From Anaerolineae bacterium UTCFX1 (GTDB lineage Bacteria > Chloroflexota > Anaerolineae > Anaerolineales > Villigracilaceae), in NCBI GenBank assembly GCA_002050275.1, contig MWTB01000010.1, positions 1 to 64,000 of the forward strand: a DNA stretch of 64,000 nt, given 5' to 3'. The translations under genes and the position numbers were made by a program. The notes beneath the pieces were generated by a model. It saw only the letters and a list, made by a program, of their open reading frames with translations, was not told the origin of the DNA and did not search any database. This document shows, piece after piece, positions 19,008-27,533 of the stretch (the first letter of the stretch is position 1; each line of letters opens with the position of its first letter).

Positions 19008-22000
19008 CTACTTTGGAAGCTTTGAGTAGACCTCGATAAATTGTTCAAATGTCAAAACAATAGCCCGCATTAATTCGGGTTTTGGAGATCGGTATAAAAC
19101 TTCAAACTTGTCAATCCCCTCATCAATTTTGTCGCTTTTATAATAAGGATGGTCTGGCGTAATATTTCCAATCTCATATGGCGCAGTGGCAGGCGGCATT
19201 ATCCAAGTAGGTTCATTTGCAAAAAGATTAGCGTATGTATTCCATGACTCCATCCACATAACTGTACTACCTCCAAAATTATCTTTTGGAGGATCTATTC
19301 CATAACTAGCATTTTGATTGTTCGGTATAAAACCGTCAATGCCATCTATACGTTTTTGTAATGACTCAAGAGACCCCAAAGCAATCAGACGGCCATTCGT
19401 TCCCAATGGCATAGTAACATCTGGGTCTTGAACACCTTCATAGGTCGAATAAACTCCATGATCAAAATGCCAAAACTTGTTGATAATGGCTTGCTCAACT
19501 AGTGGACGATAACCATTCACATTATCCCTTCGGAGAGTAGTTCCCTCGGTATCTAAACCATAAGCTAAAGCCAGTCTCCAAAAATCCTCGTTTGTTTTTA
19601 CCCCTACCCATTTTGTAGTTACTTCAACATTTTTATCCTGATTTGTATATTTGGTTTGTCCATCTTGCCACCACCAACCGTTTGGATCTGTAAGTAACCC
19701 AACCATCAGTTGTTCACCTAATTTGCAACGATAATAATAATCGCCATGCAACTCTTGTCCATTAATAATTTTCTTTTCAGGCAATGTACACAGAAATTCT
19801 TGTGGAATTTGGTCAATCGTCATTGGCCCATTGATGGCATAAATCTTTGACTGTCCCGGTATTGGTGTTGTTGACGGAAAAGTTACAATAGGCGGCACGC
19901 CAGTTGGAACTAAAGTTGCGGTTGGAGTAGATGTAGATCCAGGGGTAATATAGACTGGGGCGGTTGGTAAAACTGACGTAGGAGTAATTGCTGGTGTCTT
20001 GGGAGAAAACAATTCCGTTACCCATTTTGTAATCCCCCAACATTTATACCCTAAAAAGCCACAATCTTCAGGCTCTTGGAGCGCAGGCTTAGCCAAAACC
20101 TTTGTTGCGCCAGATTGTTGCAACGTTCCCATACCACCACTAGCGAATGCTCCAGCAAATGGATTCTCTGTTTCTTGTTGTGCTTGCCACTCCGCCAATC
20201 TCTCTTGGCGAGCAATATATTCCGGCGTGGATGTATAGGCTTGCCACTTTTCCTGCTCGGTCATGTCCGCTTGCGCGGCTGTCTGCATTTTTTGTTCCCT
20301 TAGTTGGGCGCCCAAGACCCCAGCCTCATTGTGGGCGACGCTCAAATCGTCTGTTTTGGCTTTCTCTTTCAAGGCATTGATCTCATCCTGGCTGGCGCCT
20401 TGTCTTTCCAATTGTTCGATTTGAGCATCCAGAATCGCCTGTCCTTCGAGCCAACTATTGATCTTCCATTGTTTCATCTCGGCGATGCGTTTGGCGGTCT
20501 GCGCTTCGTTGAAAGCCTCCACTTGGGCTTGCACCCGCGCGGCTTGTGCCTGCTCCCGCTCTTTGCGCTTCTTCTGTTCTTCCAATGCGGTGGCGGTTGC
20601 CCAGCCGATCAGCGCGGCGGCAGTCGCTCCCCATAATACATTTGTTGATGTTGTGGTGGAAGCGGATGATTTGCCAGAAGCAAGTGTCAGCGATTGAACG
20701 CTTGTAGAATTCGTTGGAGATGTTGACCCGCCAAAACTTGTACTGGACGAGGGGGTGGGATTGAGGTTTTCCGTTGTTGTGGATGAATCTTTAGGGACAA
20801 ACAAATCAGCAGGCGGGGTAGGAATTTCCGTAGAGGATTTGCTCGGCTGAATCAAGTTGAATGAAGCGAATGGTTGAGGAACAATCACTCTTCCCAAGGC
20901 GATGCGTTCGTTGCCTGCAACATCAGTTGTTTTGACCCACACCAGATATTCCCCAGGCGGAGCAACCGTCCCGTCTTTAAACTTCCCGTCCCACATGATC
21001 TCGCCCTTGAACTTATTCCCTGAAACGGCTTCATCCCATGCGACTTTGGCGTACTTCTCATCTTCGTCTTCGATGACGATCCGAAGCGCGGACAGCCCAC
21101 TGCCATCATCTTAAACTTTATAAGTAATGGATTCATTCACTTCCCACTCAGCAGGCAGATCAACGACTGGAGGGATCGTGTCCACATAAAACTCTTGCAC
21201 GGAGGTTTCTGTTTCATTCCCCGCTTTGTCCAACGATTTGAATTGAACCGTGTGATAGCCGTCCGCGAACGAGACGGGAGAGATGTATGCCTGATAAACT
21301 CCTCCATCCAAACTGGACTCAAGTGAAGCAACACCAGAGGTTGCATCGTTGGTGGTCGCTGAAACTTCCATGCCCGAACTATACCACCCATTGTTCCCCG
21401 TTGTTCCATTTACGGAGACATCAATCGTTGGGGTGGTAGTGTCTACCGAAATCGTCGTTGTAGAGTTGGAAATGTTCCCCGCGTTATCCTCCGCTTGAAC
21501 GAGAATATTGTACACGCCTTCATTGAGTATGGTTGAAGAAATACCCGCTCCATTGTCCACAGAAAGGAAAACACTTGACAAACCCGAAGTGGAATCTGAG
21601 CCAGTGGCAGTAATCGTTGCAGGAGAAACATACCAACCGTTTGTTCCGCTTGTGGCGGCGATGTCCAAGCCGAGGGTGGGAAGAACCGTGTCCACTTTCG
21701 CAGAGAAAGTTCCCATTTGCGAACTATCGCCCCAGGAAGACAATGCCCAGAACGTAAACTCATTATTCCCTTCATTCAAGGGAACAGCGCAATTATCTCC
21801 CGAACAGGCGAATGATTGTCCGTTGAGTGTTCCTTCCACCGCAACGATGCTGTAGCCTGAAAGCGGCTCCGTCCCAGTCAACGCGAGGTCGGAGGCGGTG
21901 TTGCACCAACCATTGTTGAGATTGCATCCCTGCAGAATGGAAGTGATCGTCGCGTCGGGCTGAGTTGTCGTTACGGTTTGAAGTTTTTCCTGCTTACCCC

Positions 22001-22301
22001 ATTGTGTGCGGCCCTTGCTGAACAATCCGCACTCGCCGTTGTAGTTATCGTATCCCTGCCAGGGTTTGCCTTCGTTGGAACATGACCAATCGTCCACGGG
22101 TTTGTATTTCCACAGGTCTCTGGCGGGAACGTATTGACATTCGTACAGAACCACTTTGCAGACGCTAATCGTTTCGGTGACGATGCGGTTAGGTCCGAGA
22201 TAATCTGCGAGAACAGGCGTGGCGATGGCAAATATGAGGAGGAGTAAAACAAAATAGAATGGTTTACGTTTGATGCGAATGTGATTTGACTTGCCTTGCA
22301 T
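19008..22301 (-). pseudogene. Giant secreted Ig-like/coiled-coil protein split by an in-frame TAA
   Basis: One reading frame of about 1,100 codons interrupted by TAA at 21111-21113; a single C-to-T change from CAA would explain it. The frame continues without a gap: ITYKV, stop, DDGSGLSALRIVIEDED and on. Start ATG 22299-22301 (MQGKSNHIRIKRKPFYFVLL) follows GAGGG and leads a signal sequence. Then come a Cys-containing region, two Ig-like repeats of about 90 residues beginning near DTVLPTLGLDI and TTTPTIDVSV, a FlgD-like segment (MWDGKFKDGTVAPPGEYLVW), a Ser/Thr linker, a membrane-like stretch (WGATAAALIGWATATALEE), a 150-residue charged coiled coil, a Pro/Thr linker and a C-terminal domain of about 280 residues that I do not recognise. 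DNA for that last domain is AT-rich. Confidence 0.85.
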
Positions 22302-22438
22302 GGTTTCCCTCTGGAATGAGTGGAATGTTGAGCGGCGGGATTGTACTGGCAAATCTTGCTTTTAAAATTTACACGTTTGTTATGTCAGTTTTCATTCGGG
22401 AAAGGTTGTATGACAAATTTTGAAATGGCAGAATCAAA

Positions 22439-22466
22439 AAGGACGACCCTTTTCAGGATCGTCCTT
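22439..22466 (-). terminator. Intrinsic terminator of ssb
   Basis: On the minus strand AAGGACGATCC pairs with GGGTCGTCCTT around TGAAAA, followed by TTTTGATT. It lies 11 bases downstream of the ssb stop. Confidence 0.8.
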
Positions 22467-22477
22467 CTTTGTTTGTT

Positions 22478-22858
22478 TTACGCCTCGTAATCCGCGGCTT
22501 CCTCTTCCACCGTCATTACGGGTTCATCGCTTGGTTTGCGGTCGAGCATCTGCATCGTCAGCGCAACCACCTTGGTGAAGTACTTGGTCTCGCCTTTGTC
22601 TTCGTACTTGTCGGTCTTCAACCGACCTTCAATGTAGACGAGACTTCCCTTCTTCAGATATTGCTGGCAGATCTCGCCCAGCCGACCCCACGCTTCGATG
22701 TTGACCCATTCGGTGTATTCCTTGCTTTCGCCGCCGGTCTTCCAACGCTGGGTGACGGCGACGCTGAAATGAGCCACTTTCTTTCCCGTAGGAGTGAACT
22801 TGCTTTCGGGATCCTTCCCCAAATAACCAATCAACTGAACTCGATTGAGCGCGGGCAT
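22478..22858 (-). CDS. ssb: Single-stranded DNA-binding protein
   Basis: A 126-residue OB-fold SSB. The family start LNRVQLIGYLGKDPE is followed by FSVAVTQRW, EYTEWVNIEAWGRLGEICQQ, GSLVYIEGRLKTDKYEDKGE, covering the full OB domain (residues 3-108). The acidic C-terminal tail is short (VEEEAADYEA) and lacks the DDDIPF-type tip that recruits partners in E. coli SSB, so this may be a secondary or tail-variant SSB. It is alone between the giant secreted protein and a small hypothetical gene. Confidence 0.95.
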   Translation of the reverse strand: MPALNRVQLIGYLGKDPESKFTPTGKKVAHFSVAVTQRWKTGGESKEYTEWVNIEAWGRLGEICQQYLKKGSLVYIEGRLKTDKYEDKGETKYFTKVVALTMQMLDRKPSDEPVMTVEEEAADYEA

Positions 22859-22950
22859 ATATTCCTCGCTTTCTATGGGTAGAAGAATTTACAGACGCTT
22901 ATTTTAATCCCTTTATCGGATCGGCGGCGAACGAGGTTATACTATCTTCA

Positions 22951-23163
22951 TTATCCAACGGGCGCGTCAGAAGCGGGCATCGCAGCGGGTTCCGCCTGAG
23001 CCTTCTTCAAGACAAGCATGCCCGTCTTCATCTCTACTACGTTATAACCTGCCGGAACGGCGTCGAGGGCGTTCTCTTTGATCTCTTTTGAGAAGAAAAA
23101 CATCCTGCCGTTCGAGTGCAAATAGTAGGTCGTTCCTTTAGAATTAGTGTGTGCGTAAGCCAT
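22951..23163 (-). CDS. Small YegP-like/KTTYYLH protein, 70 aa
   Basis: A compact protein beginning MAYAHTNSKGTTYYLHSNGR, then MFFFSKEIKENALDAVPAGY and ending with a short Ala/Pro-rich tail. The pattern of paired strands (TYYLH, MFFFS, NVVEMKTGMLVLKK) fits a small beta-rich domain found as stand-alone proteins in several bacteria and archaea, whose function is not known to me. AAAAGGAGCAAC precedes the ATG. It is divergent from panC. Confidence 0.72.
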   Translation of the reverse strand: MAYAHTNSKGTTYYLHSNGRMFFFSKEIKENALDAVPAGYNVVEMKTGMLVLKKAQAEPAAMPASDAPVG

Positions 23164-23232
23164 TGTTGCTCCTTTTCGTGAATATAACTAAAGTCTAGCA
23201 CATATTTTCTATTCCTGTCAACAAGAGAAATT

Positions 23233-24072
23233 ATGAATATGCGAATAGTCTCCACAATAGACGAAACGCGAAACGCTCGTCTCATTCTTGACGGGACCGT
23301 CGGATTCGTCCCCACTATGGGCTTTCTACACGCCGGACACCTAGCTCTGATCCGCCGCGCAAGGGATGAGTGCCGGTACGTCATCGTCTCCATTTTTGTC
23401 AATCCCGCTCAATTTAATCCAAACGAAGACCTTGCCAAGTATCCGCGCGACCTCAAACGCGACTTCCGCTTGATCGAACCGTTCACCGACCTCGTATGGA
23501 CCCCCACGTCGGAAATCATGTATCCGCAGGGCTATCAAACCTGGGTAGAGGTTGAGGCATTAACGAGTCGGCTCGAAGGCGCGGCACGCGCGGGTCACTT
23601 TCGCGGCGTCACGACTGTCGTCGCCAAACTATTCAACATTATTCAACCGACCAAAGCCTATTTCGGTCAAAAAGACGCGCAACAGGCGGCAGTTGTTCGT
23701 CGTATGGTTCGCGACTTAAATTTTCCGATTGATATCGTCGTCTGCCCAATTGTGCGCGAAGCGGACGGGCTGGCGCTGTCCAGCCGCAATGTATATTTGA
23801 ACGCCGAACAGCGCAAAGCCGCAACAGTCCTCTTCCGTTCGTTGAGCGCGGCAAAGGAACTTTACGAGGCGGGCGAAAGGGACGCGGAGAAGCTAAGAGC
23901 ACAGATGAAAGCAGTCTTGGCAAGCGAACCGCTGGCAAAGACGCAATACGTCTCATGCGCCGATTACGATACTCTCGACGAGTTAACCGCGATCAAAGGA
24001 AAAGCCTTGCTCTCAATGGCGGTCGTCATTGGGAAAACAAGGCTAATTGACAACTTTGTGCTCGCCGGCTAG
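23233..24072 (+). CDS. panC: Pantoate--beta-alanine ligase
   Basis: Makes pantothenate from pantoate, beta-alanine and ATP, the last step of vitamin B5 synthesis. The HIGH-type motif is in PTMGFLHAGHLALIRRA; IFVNPAQFNPNEDLAKYPRD, YFGQKDAQQ and LSSRNVYL are family landmarks. Length 279 is normal. The start MNMRIV at 23233 follows AAGAGAAATT. No panB or panD is nearby; coaD, a later CoA-pathway gene, is at 39888. The following gene is convergent. Confidence 0.96.
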   Translation: MNMRIVSTIDETRNARLILDGTVGFVPTMGFLHAGHLALIRRARDECRYVIVSIFVNPAQFNPNEDLAKYPRDLKRDFRLIEPFTDLVWTPTSEIMYPQGYQTWVEVEALTSRLEGAARAGHFRGVTTVVAKLFNIIQPTKAYFGQKDAQQAAVVRRMVRDLNFPIDIVVCPIVREADGLALSSRNVYLNAEQRKAATVLFRSLSAAKELYEAGERDAEKLRAQMKAVLASEPLAKTQYVSCADYDTLDELTAIKGKALLSMAVVIGKTRLIDNFVLAG

Positions 24073-24085
24073 CGGCGGGCGGATG

Positions 24086-25312
24086 TTACGGTCCCCATTG
24101 AAACATCATTCCGAACGGCGCAAGCGAAATCGGCGCTTTTTGTCCATCAGTGTAATATAACTCGACCAATCCGCCCCGATAGACTTGGTCAAGTGGCGGA
24201 TCGGCGACAATGACAAAACTTGCATCGGGCGCCCATAACGCTTCAGTGATCGAACCGAAATTCTCGGAACGTAAAGCCGCCCGATTCGTAACGCCATCGG
24301 GCGCAGAGCGCATCATCTGTAGAGGCGCGCGACGGTCGTATTCCTGATTTGCGGCGTTGAAAAAGAAATATAATTGTCCATCAGGGGCGAGGTAGGGACG
24401 GTACGCGTAATTGAACACGCCTGTCGCATAATCGCTGGGCGTCAAGGCGACGATCTGTCCGCTGGAAGCGTCCGATCGCCACATTCCGGGCGTCAGCATC
24501 CCGCTTTCGCGGCTGGCGGAATAAAGCGCCGCGCTGTCCGGCGTCCACGAAGATTCGCCGCAACAAGTCAGCGCGCCTTCGCTCCCCGTCAAACGGATGA
24601 GCGTATTGGAGGCGGGAACATACACAGCCGCCATGCCGCCTTCGTAATACATCAAATTCACGAGCAGTTTATTGCCGTCGGGAGAGTACTGGTCAGGCGC
24701 GTATAATTCCTTCGGAAAAGAAAGTCCGCCTGCGTTGTCAATTTGATTTTCAAGAACAAGGTTGCCCGAGCCGCCGACAAGCGAATACAAGTTCAAGCCT
24801 TTGTATCCATAAGCGAGCGTCTGCCCATCTGGAGAAAATACCGGGGCGTCGACTTGATTGACGAACGGGCTGTTGGCGTCCATCGCTCCGCCATCCACGA
24901 TCATACGACGACCCGAACCATCTGCATTAACCAGCAACAATTGATTGTTCGATACATAAGCGACGCTTCCATCCGCTTGTGAAACGCTATACGCGTCAAC
25001 ATTAGACGGTTCAAAAGTGATCTGCGTTGTCGTCTTACCGTCGGCGGCGAGTCGAAAGACTTGGATCGCGCCGCTCACAGAGTCGTTGTTGAGAAAATAT
25101 AACGAATGAGGAAGCAACGCCGCAGGTTGCGAAGTTGAGGAATCGGGAGCAGGCGACAAGTTAGGGTTCGCCGCCTGAAGTGTAGCCGCGACCACCGTCG
25201 CGAGTTGATCGCCTGTCGTGGGCGTTTGGGATGTGGGCGCGCTTCCGCCGCACGCCATTACAACCAACATCAATACGAAAATGGCGACGCCAATCTGATG
25301 CACTTTTCTCAC
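24086..25312 (-). CDS. Lipoprotein with TolB/PD40-like propeller
   Basis: I prefer the GTG at 25310-25312, which has GGAG six bases upstream and begins directly with a signal peptide, VRKVHQIGVAIFVLMLVVMA, with a lipobox Cys (ACGGS). The frame is open further up to an ATG at 25378, but that start would overlap the next gene and add a hydrophilic leader. After a Thr/Pro-rich linker, blades with SPDG-type motifs follow: FSPDGQTLAYG, YSPDGNKLLVN, WTPDSAALYSA, LAPDGQLYFFF, WAPDASFVIVA. It is a surface-anchored propeller with unknown ligand, downstream of two c-di-AMP receptor-like genes. Confidence 0.85.
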   Translation of the reverse strand: MRKVHQIGVAIFVLMLVVMACGGSAPTSQTPTTGDQLATVVAATLQAANPNLSPAPDSSTSQPAALLPHSLYFLNNDSVSGAIQVFRLAADGKTTTQITFEPSNVDAYSVSQADGSVAYVSNNQLLLVNADGSGRRMIVDGGAMDANSPFVNQVDAPVFSPDGQTLAYGYKGLNLYSLVGGSGNLVLENQIDNAGGLSFPKELYAPDQYSPDGNKLLVNLMYYEGGMAAVYVPASNTLIRLTGSEGALTCCGESSWTPDSAALYSASRESGMLTPGMWRSDASSGQIVALTPSDYATGVFNYAYRPYLAPDGQLYFFFNAANQEYDRRAPLQMMRSAPDGVTNRAALRSENFGSITEALWAPDASFVIVADPPLDQVYRGGLVELYYTDGQKAPISLAPFGMMFQWGP

Positions 25313-25364
25313 AGGAATCTCCAAAACCAGCGGGGTTGATCTCTTTCTACGCGAATGTGCGGAG

Positions 25365-25628
25365 TTACACTTGTTCATAGCGCTCTACTGGAACAACGAA
25401 CAACGTAGCGCGTTTCTCCCCCGCTTCCGCTCTGCCGACCTTCTGACGAATCAACTCGATCGCGCCCTCAAGGCGTTGATCTTCTACGCCGAGAAGCAAA
25501 GTAGCGACTCCGCTGCGCAGGAATCCGCCCGTCGAGGCAACGCGCGTGACGCGATACTCCGCCGCAGTGAGCGCCTGCGTCACCGCTTCCGAATCGTGGT
25601 CTTTGACGATAAGAACGATCATTTTCAT
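25365..25628 (-). CDS. Cyclic-di-AMP receptor-like PII-fold protein
   Basis: An 87-residue protein of the DarA/PstA type, a PII-like trimer that binds c-di-AMP. MIVLIVKDHDSEAVTQALTA is the first beta-alpha unit; RVTRVASTGGFLRSGVATLL contains the Gly-Gly-Phe-Leu and Asn/Ser-Ala-Thr-Leu-type binding segment; LFVVPVERYEQV is the last strand. It is a compact version without a long T-loop. It lies about 100 bases downstream of a second, longer member of the same family, suggesting duplication. Confidence 0.88.
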   Translation of the reverse strand: MKMIVLIVKDHDSEAVTQALTAAEYRVTRVASTGGFLRSGVATLLLGVEDQRLEGAIELIRQKVGRAEAGEKRATLFVVPVERYEQV

Positions 25629-25729
25629 AAGATAAACTCCTACTTAACCGCTAAGCGCGCAGGAATCGCTGCAAAGCCTATTGAAATCTTCGCGTTTTTT
25701 GCGGCATATGTTCTCGTGTCGAATCATTC

Positions 25730-26062
25730 TTAAATCTCTTCAAATCGTTCGACAGGCAACGTGAAAACGGTCGCTCCGCCGACTGTCACAGGCACCGGCG
25801 CCGCCATCGGCAACGGCGAGCCTTCCAAGGGAAGCGTAAGATATTCGACTCGTCGCCGGCTGGAATTTTCCAGCGTTTTAATCGCTTCCGCTTCGTGTCC
25901 TTCGCGCAAGCCGATCAACAGCGTCGCGTTGCGCTGTGCAAGGAATCCGCCTGCGCTCACAAAGAACGTGACCGGCAGTCCCAACTCCACCAGCGCGTGG
26001 ACGGCGTCGTCGTGGTCTTGTTCTTGCACAACGGCGAGCATAAGCGATTTTATGTCGTTCAC
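25730..26062 (-). CDS. Second cyclic-di-AMP receptor-like protein
   Basis: I choose the GTG at 26060-26062 (VNDIKSLMLAVVQEQDHDDA, 110 residues) with GCGAGG upstream; the longer frame to 26146 has no convincing signal. The fold order matches its neighbour: LMLAVVQEQDHDDAVHALVE, then FFVSAGGFLAQRNATLLIGL (binding segment with GGFL and NATLL) and FTLPVERFEEI at the end. Between them is a longer loop with LTLPLEGSPLPM, comparable to the B-loop/T-loop region of DarA. It is the more family-typical of the pair. Confidence 0.88.
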   Translation of the reverse strand: MNDIKSLMLAVVQEQDHDDAVHALVELGLPVTFFVSAGGFLAQRNATLLIGLREGHEAEAIKTLENSSRRRVEYLTLPLEGSPLPMAAPVPVTVGGATVFTLPVERFEEI

Positions 26063-26162
26063 GGGCGCCTCGCTTCCTGAAGAGTTAATCCTAAAAAGTA
26101 TTGTATCATGACAATAATAGTATACCGGATTGCCGAAAGTTAGCAAGCGTTTCAGCGCACAA

Positions 26163-26558
26163 TCACAGGCGGCGTTTAAGCTTTCCGATGTCGCCGCGCG
26201 AAATTTCGCATTCCCAAATTCGGACGACCTGCCAATTCTGTTTTTTCAGCGTCCTCGTCACCTCCTTATCGCGCTCCATGTTTCTTTGAATTTTCTTCCG
26301 CCAATATTCTGCATTTTGAGCGGGGGTCAGGTTTCTGCATCCGTGCCCATGCCAGAAACATCCATCCGCAAATAATGCAATACGTCGCTGAGGAAACGCA
26401 AAATCAGGACGTCCAAGAATTGTAGAATTCCTGCGCCAACCGGAGATCTTATTCGTTTTGAAAAGCTGAATAAGCTTCTTCTCGGTCGAGGCGTTGCCCC
26501 GCGATTTAATCGCCCGCATGATTTCGGAACGTTTTTTCGTCGAAAATGTGTCAGTCAT
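26163..26558 (-). CDS. vsr: Very short patch repair endonuclease
   Basis: Vsr nicks DNA at T:G mismatches left when 5-methylcytosine deaminates. The start ATG at 26556-26558 overlaps the dcm stop (ATGA). MTDTFSTKKRSEIMRAIKSR is the usual Vsr opening; NSTILGRPDFAFPQRR contains the catalytic Asp; FADGCFWHGHGC holds the zinc/active-site His and Cys residues; WECEI near the end is also conserved. About 131 residues, full length. Confidence 0.96.
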   Translation of the reverse strand: MTDTFSTKKRSEIMRAIKSRGNASTEKKLIQLFKTNKISGWRRNSTILGRPDFAFPQRRIALFADGCFWHGHGCRNLTPAQNAEYWRKKIQRNMERDKEVTRTLKKQNWQVVRIWECEISRGDIGKLKRRL

Positions 26559-27529
26559 GGCAGAGCGCCGCTTCGAGTCGTCAGCCAAGTCGGCAAAAAG
26601 GATTCGAAAACCGCTCGCGCCAAATTCACAGGAACGGCGTTACCGGCTTGTTTACGCAATTGCGAGTCTGAAACTACGATCTTAAACGAGTCGGGGAAGC
26701 CTTGCAGCCTGAGCATCTCGCGCGGCGTCAACCGCCGTTCGCCGTTCACCAACAGATAGTTATAAGACGCGCCCGCGCGCAACGCGCAGGAAAACGGATA
26801 GGACGAAACATGCCCGGTCTTGTTCTCATGCCAAATGGACGGAGCGTTAGCAGAACTATGCGCGGCGGCGCGTTTACGCTGAATATGGTTTGAGGCATAG
26901 TATCTCCGGTCGACATTCTTCTCCAATAATTCAGCCAGCGGTTGATAATTCTGCAATTTGGAGGGCCAGCAATACGTCATTGGCTGAGCAAAGCCCACAA
27001 TGAAGATTCTTTCGCGCTTTTGCGGCAAGCCATAATCGAGCGCATTCAATATTTTATAATCCACCGTATATCCCAGATCGCTCAAAACAGACAATATCCT
27101 TTGCAGCGTTTTCCCCCGGTCGTGTCCGACCAGTTGTTTCACATTTTCCAGAATGAATGCCTTGGTCTTTTTCGCCTTAAGAATCCTCGCAATATCAAAG
27201 AACAATGTTCCCCGCGTGTCTTCGAATCCTCTTCGATCGCCAATAATGCTGAAAGGTTGACAGGGAAAGCCGGCGAACAGAAGATCGTGATCGGGCACGT
27301 CGCGTTCGTGAATCAACGTAATATCGCCCGCGGGGTATTCTCCAAAATTAGCGCGATAGGTCTCTCTAGCGTGCGGGTCAATATCCGATGAAAAGACGCA
27401 TTCAGCGGCAACATCATGCGCTTCAAAAGTCTGATGAGCGGCGAGCCGAAACCCTCCAATGCCGCAAAATAAATCTATGTACTTAATCGCAGATTGTTCG
27501 CCTGTTTGTGCGCTCATGCTCGCTTTCAT
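26555..27529 (-). CDS. dcm: DNA (cytosine-5) methyltransferase
   Basis: A C5-cytosine methylase of 324 residues. Motif I is DLFCGIGGFRLA (residues 19-30), the catalytic motif IV is GFPCQPFS with Cys90, motif VI is FILENVKQL, motif VIII is QKRERIFIVGF, and motif X is RKQAGNAVPVNLA near the end. The short target-recognition region (about 190-260) is consistent with a simple palindromic site, not determinable here. It forms a two-gene unit with vsr, and no restriction endonuclease gene is next to it, so it is either a solitary methylase or a decayed restriction system. Confidence 0.96.
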   Translation of the reverse strand: MKASMSAQTGEQSAIKYIDLFCGIGGFRLAAHQTFEAHDVAAECVFSSDIDPHARETYRANFGEYPAGDITLIHERDVPDHDLLFAGFPCQPFSIIGDRRGFEDTRGTLFFDIARILKAKKTKAFILENVKQLVGHDRGKTLQRILSVLSDLGYTVDYKILNALDYGLPQKRERIFIVGFAQPMTYCWPSKLQNYQPLAELLEKNVDRRYYASNHIQRKRAAAHSSANAPSIWHENKTGHVSSYPFSCALRAGASYNYLLVNGERRLTPREMLRLQGFPDSFKIVVSDSQLRKQAGNAVPVNLARAVFESFLPTWLTTRSGALP

Positions 27530-27533
27530 CGCG

